Of a stretch of DNA of 8,820 nucleotides, positions 5,651-8,820 are shown in pieces (the stretch's first letter is position 1; the number at the start of each line of letters is the position of its first letter). Source of the stretch: CAZECE01 sp964510525 (GTDB taxonomy: Bacteria; Pseudomonadota; Gammaproteobacteria; Pseudomonadales; JANQJO01); contig CAZECE010000139.1 in assembly GCA_964510525.1 (NCBI GenBank), positions 1 to 8,820 on the forward strand, given 5' to 3'. A program made the translations under genes and the position numbers. The notes beneath the pieces were generated by a model. The model ran no database searches. It was not told the DNA's origin and saw nothing but the letters and a program-made list of their open reading frames with translations.

Positions 5651-8600
5651 TTAGTCCGGATCGTAGTTAAGATTGGGCATAAGCCATTTTTCTGCTTCTT
5701 CTTGAGTTATCTTTTTTCGTTCCGAGTAAGCGCGCACCTGATCTTTATCGATTTTTCCGACGGCAAAATAGCGGCTATCAGGATGGGAAAAATACCAGCC
5801 GCTGACGCTGGCTGTTGGGTACATGGCTAGGTGTTCAGTCAGTGTCACGCCTGTCTCTTCAGTGGCGTTTAATAATGAAAACAACGTGCGTTTTTCGGTG
5901 TGATCAGGGCAAGCGGGGTATCCTGGCGCGGGTCGGATGCCTTGGTATTTTTCTTTGATCAGGAGTTCTTTATCCAGTGAGGCTTTTTCGCCGTAACCCC
6001 AGTACTCTTGTCGAACCCTTTCGTGCATGCGCTCGGCAAAGGCTTCGGCTAAACGATCAGCAAGTGCTTGCAATAAAATTTTGTTGTAGTCGTCTTGGTT
6101 GTTTTCAAAGATCTCAAGCTGTTTGTCGATATTGACCCCGGCTGTGGTGACAAAGCCACCTACGTAATCCGGTACGTTCGGATCCGATGAGATGTAATCC
6201 GATAAACACGCGTTCGATTGCTCTCCGGCTTTTCGTTGTTGCCTTAAGTGGTGGAGTGTCGCAAGGGGCGAGTCATTAGATGCCGAATTAGGATCAAATA
6301 ATTGTATGTCATCACCCATACTTTGCGCAGGCCAAAATCCAATGACGGCGGCGGCCTCTAGCCATTGGCTCTCGACGATTTGTTTCAGCATCTCCCGGGC
6401 ATCTTCATAGAGTTTAGTGGCGGCTTCACCGACAACTTCGTCTTCAAGAATGTTAGGAAATTTACCAGCCAGTTCCCAAGTAATAAAAAACGGAGTCCAG
6501 TCGATGTAATCAACTAATTCAGCAATGGGGTAAGGGTTGAGTACTTTTGTACCCAAAAAGCTCGGTTTGGGTGGTTGATAATTTTCCCAATTGACCTCGG
6601 GTTTGTTGAGACAAGCGTCTTGATATGTCAGCATTTCTTTTTTAGAGCGGCGGTTTTTGGTCCGTTCACGCACCAGCTCATACTCAGCTTGTGTTTCTGA
6701 TACAAAACTCGATTTTTTGGTTTCTGATAATAATGCGTTTGCAACACCAACGCCGCGAGAAGCGTCTGTCACGTAGATGGTGGCGTCATTTTTGTAATTG
6801 GGTTCGATTTTTACCGCTGTGTGGGCTTTTGATGTGGTGGCTCCACCGATCAGCAGCGGTATATTAAATGCTTCACGTTGCATCTCCTTGGCCACATGAA
6901 CCATTTCATCAAGAGAGGGGGTGATGAGTCCGCTTAAGCCGATGATATCCACGTTTTCTTCTTTGGCTTTTTGTAAAATGACATCGCATGGGACCATCAC
7001 GCCGAGGTCAATGACTTCGTAGTTGTTACACTGCAGAACCACGCCGACAATGTTTTTACCGATATCGTGGACGTCGCCTTTGACCGTGGCCATTAAAATT
7101 TTACCGTTGGATTTTTGGCCTTCGGATTTTTCCGCTTCAATATAGGGGGTCAAGTAAGCTACGGCTTGTTTCATGACGCGAGCTGATTTGACCACTTGCG
7201 GTAAAAACATTTTACCAGCGCCAAACAAATCCCCGACGACGTTCATGCCGGCCATTAAAGGCCCTTCGATGACGTCTAAGGGACGATCGGCTTGTTGATG
7301 CGCTTCTTGAGTGTCTTCGATAATAAAGGTGTTGATGCCCTTGACTAAAGCGTGCTCCAGCCGTTTTTCAACGGGGGCTTCACGCCAGGCTAGATCGCTC
7401 TCGCTTTTCTGAGCACTTTGACCTTTGTACTGTTCGGCGACGTCGAGGAGCTTGTCGGTCGCATCGGGTGTTCGATTGAGTACAACATCTTCTACACAGG
7501 TTTTGAGAGGTTCCGGAATCTCGTCATAAATTTCCAATTGACCTGCATTGACGATGCCCATTGAGAGGCCATTGCGAATGGCATGATACAGAAACACGGC
7601 GTGGATGGCTTCGCGGACTTTGTCGTTGCCTCGAAATGAAAAGGATACGTTGCTAACGCCACCTGAAATCTTAGCACCAGGGAGATTTTCTGTAATGTAT
7701 TGGCAGGCATTGATGAAGTCGAGGGCGTAGTTGTTGTGTTCCTCTATGCCGGTTGCGACGGCAAAGATATTAGGGTCAAAGATGATGTCTTGTGGATTAA
7801 AACCGTTGTTCACCAATAAGTGGTAAGAGCGATGGCAAATTTCAGCTTTGCGTTCAAAGGTATCGGCTTGCCCTTCTTCATCAAACGCCATAACCACAAC
7901 GGCGGCACCAAAGCGTTGGCATTCTTTGGCTTGTTCTAAAAAGTTAGCTTCGCCTTCTTTGAGTGAAATCGAGTTCACCACGCATTTGCCTTGCACGCAC
8001 TTCAAGCCAGCTTTGATGATTTCAAATTTCGAGGAGTCGATCATGATCGGCACTCGAGCGATATCCGGTTCCGACATCATCAAATTGAGAAAACGAATCA
8101 TGGCCTGTTCTGAATCAAGCATGCCTTCGTCCATATTGACGTCGATGATCTGAGCGCCGGCCTCGACCTGCTGGTGAGCCACTGCTAAGGCTTCGTCGTA
8201 ACTGCCTTCTCGGATTAATCGGGCAAAGCGCCTGGATCCGGTGACATTGGTGCGCTCTCCAACGTTAACAAATAAACTGTCTTCTAAAATGTTCATCGGT
8301 TCAAGGCCGGAAAGGCGACACCCGGGGGCGAGTGTTGGAAGTGGTCTTGGGGAATAGGGGCGAACCCTGTCCGCAATCACTTTGATGTGTTCAGGCGTCG
8401 TGCCGCAACACCCTCCGATGAGATTTAAAAGACTGTGTTCTGCAAAACTTTCAATGACATCGGCCATGTCTTCTGGGCTTTCATCGTATTCCCCAAAAGC
8501 GTTTGGCAGGCCGGCATTGGGGTGTGCGGAGACATAACAGGTAGCAACATTAGACAGTTCTTCTAGAAAAGGTCTTAATTGTTTGGCGCCCAGTGCGCAG

Positions 8601-8820
8601 TTCAAGCCAACACTGACTGGGTTGCAGTGGGCAATGGAATTCCAAAAAGCTTCCGGTGTTTGCCCTGAGAGTGTGCGTCCGCTGGCATCCGTAATAGTGC
8701 CTGAGATCATCAGCGGAATGTCTTGTTGAGTATCGTCTTTGAGTTTTAATGCGGCATAGATGGCGGCTTTACAATTTAAGGTATCAAAAACGGTCTCAAT
8801 CAGCAGTATGTCGCTCCCAC
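5651..8820 (-). CDS. metH: Cobalamin-dependent methionine synthase (N-terminal ~170 residues outside window)
   Basis: Transfers a methyl group from 5-methyltetrahydrofolate to homocysteine through methylcobalamin in the cytoplasm, making methionine and tetrahydrofolate. The visible 1,055 residues align with E. coli MetH from about residue 174 to the end with few indels. The four domains are in normal order. The homocysteine domain has zinc ligands Cys74, Cys137 and Cys138 of the visible part (GLNCALG, GGCCGTT). The folate domain starts near NVGERTNVTG. The cobalamin cap is followed by the cobalamin domain, where GDVHDIGKN carries the axial His (codon 7067-7069). The C-terminal reactivation domain has RPAPGYPACP (Arg codon 5933-5935), which binds S-adenosylmethionine. 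The frame is open through base 8818, so the methionine at 8710 is internal, not the start. The gene converges with tgpA across 19 bases. The promoter and any cobalamin riboswitch would lie beyond the right edge. No defect is visible. Confidence 0.97.
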   Translation of the reverse strand, partial: GSDILLIETVFDTLNCKAAIYAALKLKDDTQQDIPLMISGTITDASGRTLSGQTPEAFWNSIAHCNPVSVGLNCALGAKQLRPFLEELSNVATCYVSAHPNAGLPNAFGEYDESPEDMADVIESFAEHSLLNLIGGCCGTTPEHIKVIADRVRPYSPRPLPTLAPGCRLSGLEPMNILEDSLFVNVGERTNVTGSRRFARLIREGSYDEALAVAHQQVEAGAQIIDVNMDEGMLDSEQAMIRFLNLMMSEPDIARVPIMIDSSKFEIIKAGLKCVQGKCVVNSISLKEGEANFLEQAKECQRFGAAVVVMAFDEEGQADTFERKAEICHRSYHLLVNNGFNPQDIIFDPNIFAVATGIEEHNNYALDFINACQYITENLPGAKISGGVSNVSFSFRGNDKVREAIHAVFLYHAIRNGLSMGIVNAGQLEIYDEIPEPLKTCVEDVVLNRTPDATDKLLDVAEQYKGQSAQKSESDLAWREAPVEKRLEHALVKGINTFIIEDTQEAHQQADRPLDVIEGPLMAGMNVVGDLFGAGKMFLPQVVKSARVMKQAVAYLTPYIEAEKSEGQKSNGKILMATVKGDVHDIGKNIVGVVLQCNNYEVIDLGVMVPCDVILQKAKEENVDIIGLSGLITPSLDEMVHVAKEMQREAFNIPLLIGGATTSKAHTAVKIEPNYKNDATIYVTDASRGVGVANALLSETKKSSFVSETQAEYELVRERTKNRRSKKEMLTYQDACLNKPEVNWENYQPPKPSFLGTKVLNPYPIAELVDYIDWTPFFITWELAGKFPNILEDEVVGEAATKLYEDAREMLKQIVESQWLEAAAVIGFWPAQSMGDDIQLFDPNSASNDSPLATLHHLRQQRKAGEQSNACLSDYISSDPNVPDYVGGFVTTAGVNIDKQLEIFENNQDDYNKILLQALADRLAEAFAERMHERVRQEYWGYGEKASLDKELLIKEKYQGIRPAPGYPACPDHTEKRTLFSLLNATEETGVTLTEHLAMYPTASVSGWYFSHPDSRYFAVGKIDKDQVRAYSERKKITQEEAEKWLMPNLNYDPD

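Noticed and set aside
5623..5652. Inverted repeat AAGAAAT / ATTTCTT across the tgpA and metH stops as a bidirectional terminator
   Set aside because: The stem is seven base pairs, six of them A-T, with a 16-base loop and no flanking T run, so it is too weak to call.
8708..8710. ATG as the start of metH
   Set aside because: The frame continues to the window edge, with sequence matching the E. coli homocysteine domain (IETVFDTLN and onward).

Overview
The window holds ordinary, intact chromosomal DNA of a Gram-negative bacterium, most probably a gammaproteobacterium. The reasons are a seven-iron ferredoxin of the Azotobacter FdI/FdxA type, a predicted outer-membrane beta-barrel protein, a TgpA-type membrane transglutaminase operon, and a cobalamin-dependent methionine synthase that follows the E. 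coli MetH sequence closely over its whole visible length. Base composition looks moderate and even across all genes. I see no insertion sequence, integrase, tRNA, rRNA or CRISPR repeat, and I cannot name the genus from this sequence.

Layout. (1) At the left edge is all but the start codon of fdxA (+), ending at 322. (2) Eleven bases on, converging with it, is a minus-strand gene (334-1305) for a secreted, barrel-like outer-membrane protein resembling the omptin / Protochlamydia-outer-membrane-protein families. (3) A 323-base divergent intergenic region (1306-1628) carries phased short repeats and weak promoter-like sequence. (4) A three-gene plus-strand unit follows: MoxR-type AAA+ ATPase (1629-2555), DUF58 membrane protein (2591-3586) and TgpA-like transglutaminase (3583-5631). 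(5) Nineteen bases on, converging with that unit, is the minus-strand metH (5651 to beyond the right edge). About 170 N-terminal residues of MetH lie outside the window.

How the genes relate. The moxR-DUF58-tgpA genes form one coherent module. In related operons the MoxR ATPase is thought to act as a chaperone-like factor for partner proteins, DUF58 is a membrane-anchored partner, and the transglutaminase-fold enzyme acts on an unknown cell-envelope substrate. The last two genes overlap by four bases, which suggests translational coupling. fdxA and metH are housekeeping neighbours with no evident functional tie to the module.

No clearly new multi-gene system is visible. The items most worth a second look are the barrel protein, the 11-bp phased repeats upstream of the ATPase, and the biochemically undefined transglutaminase module.
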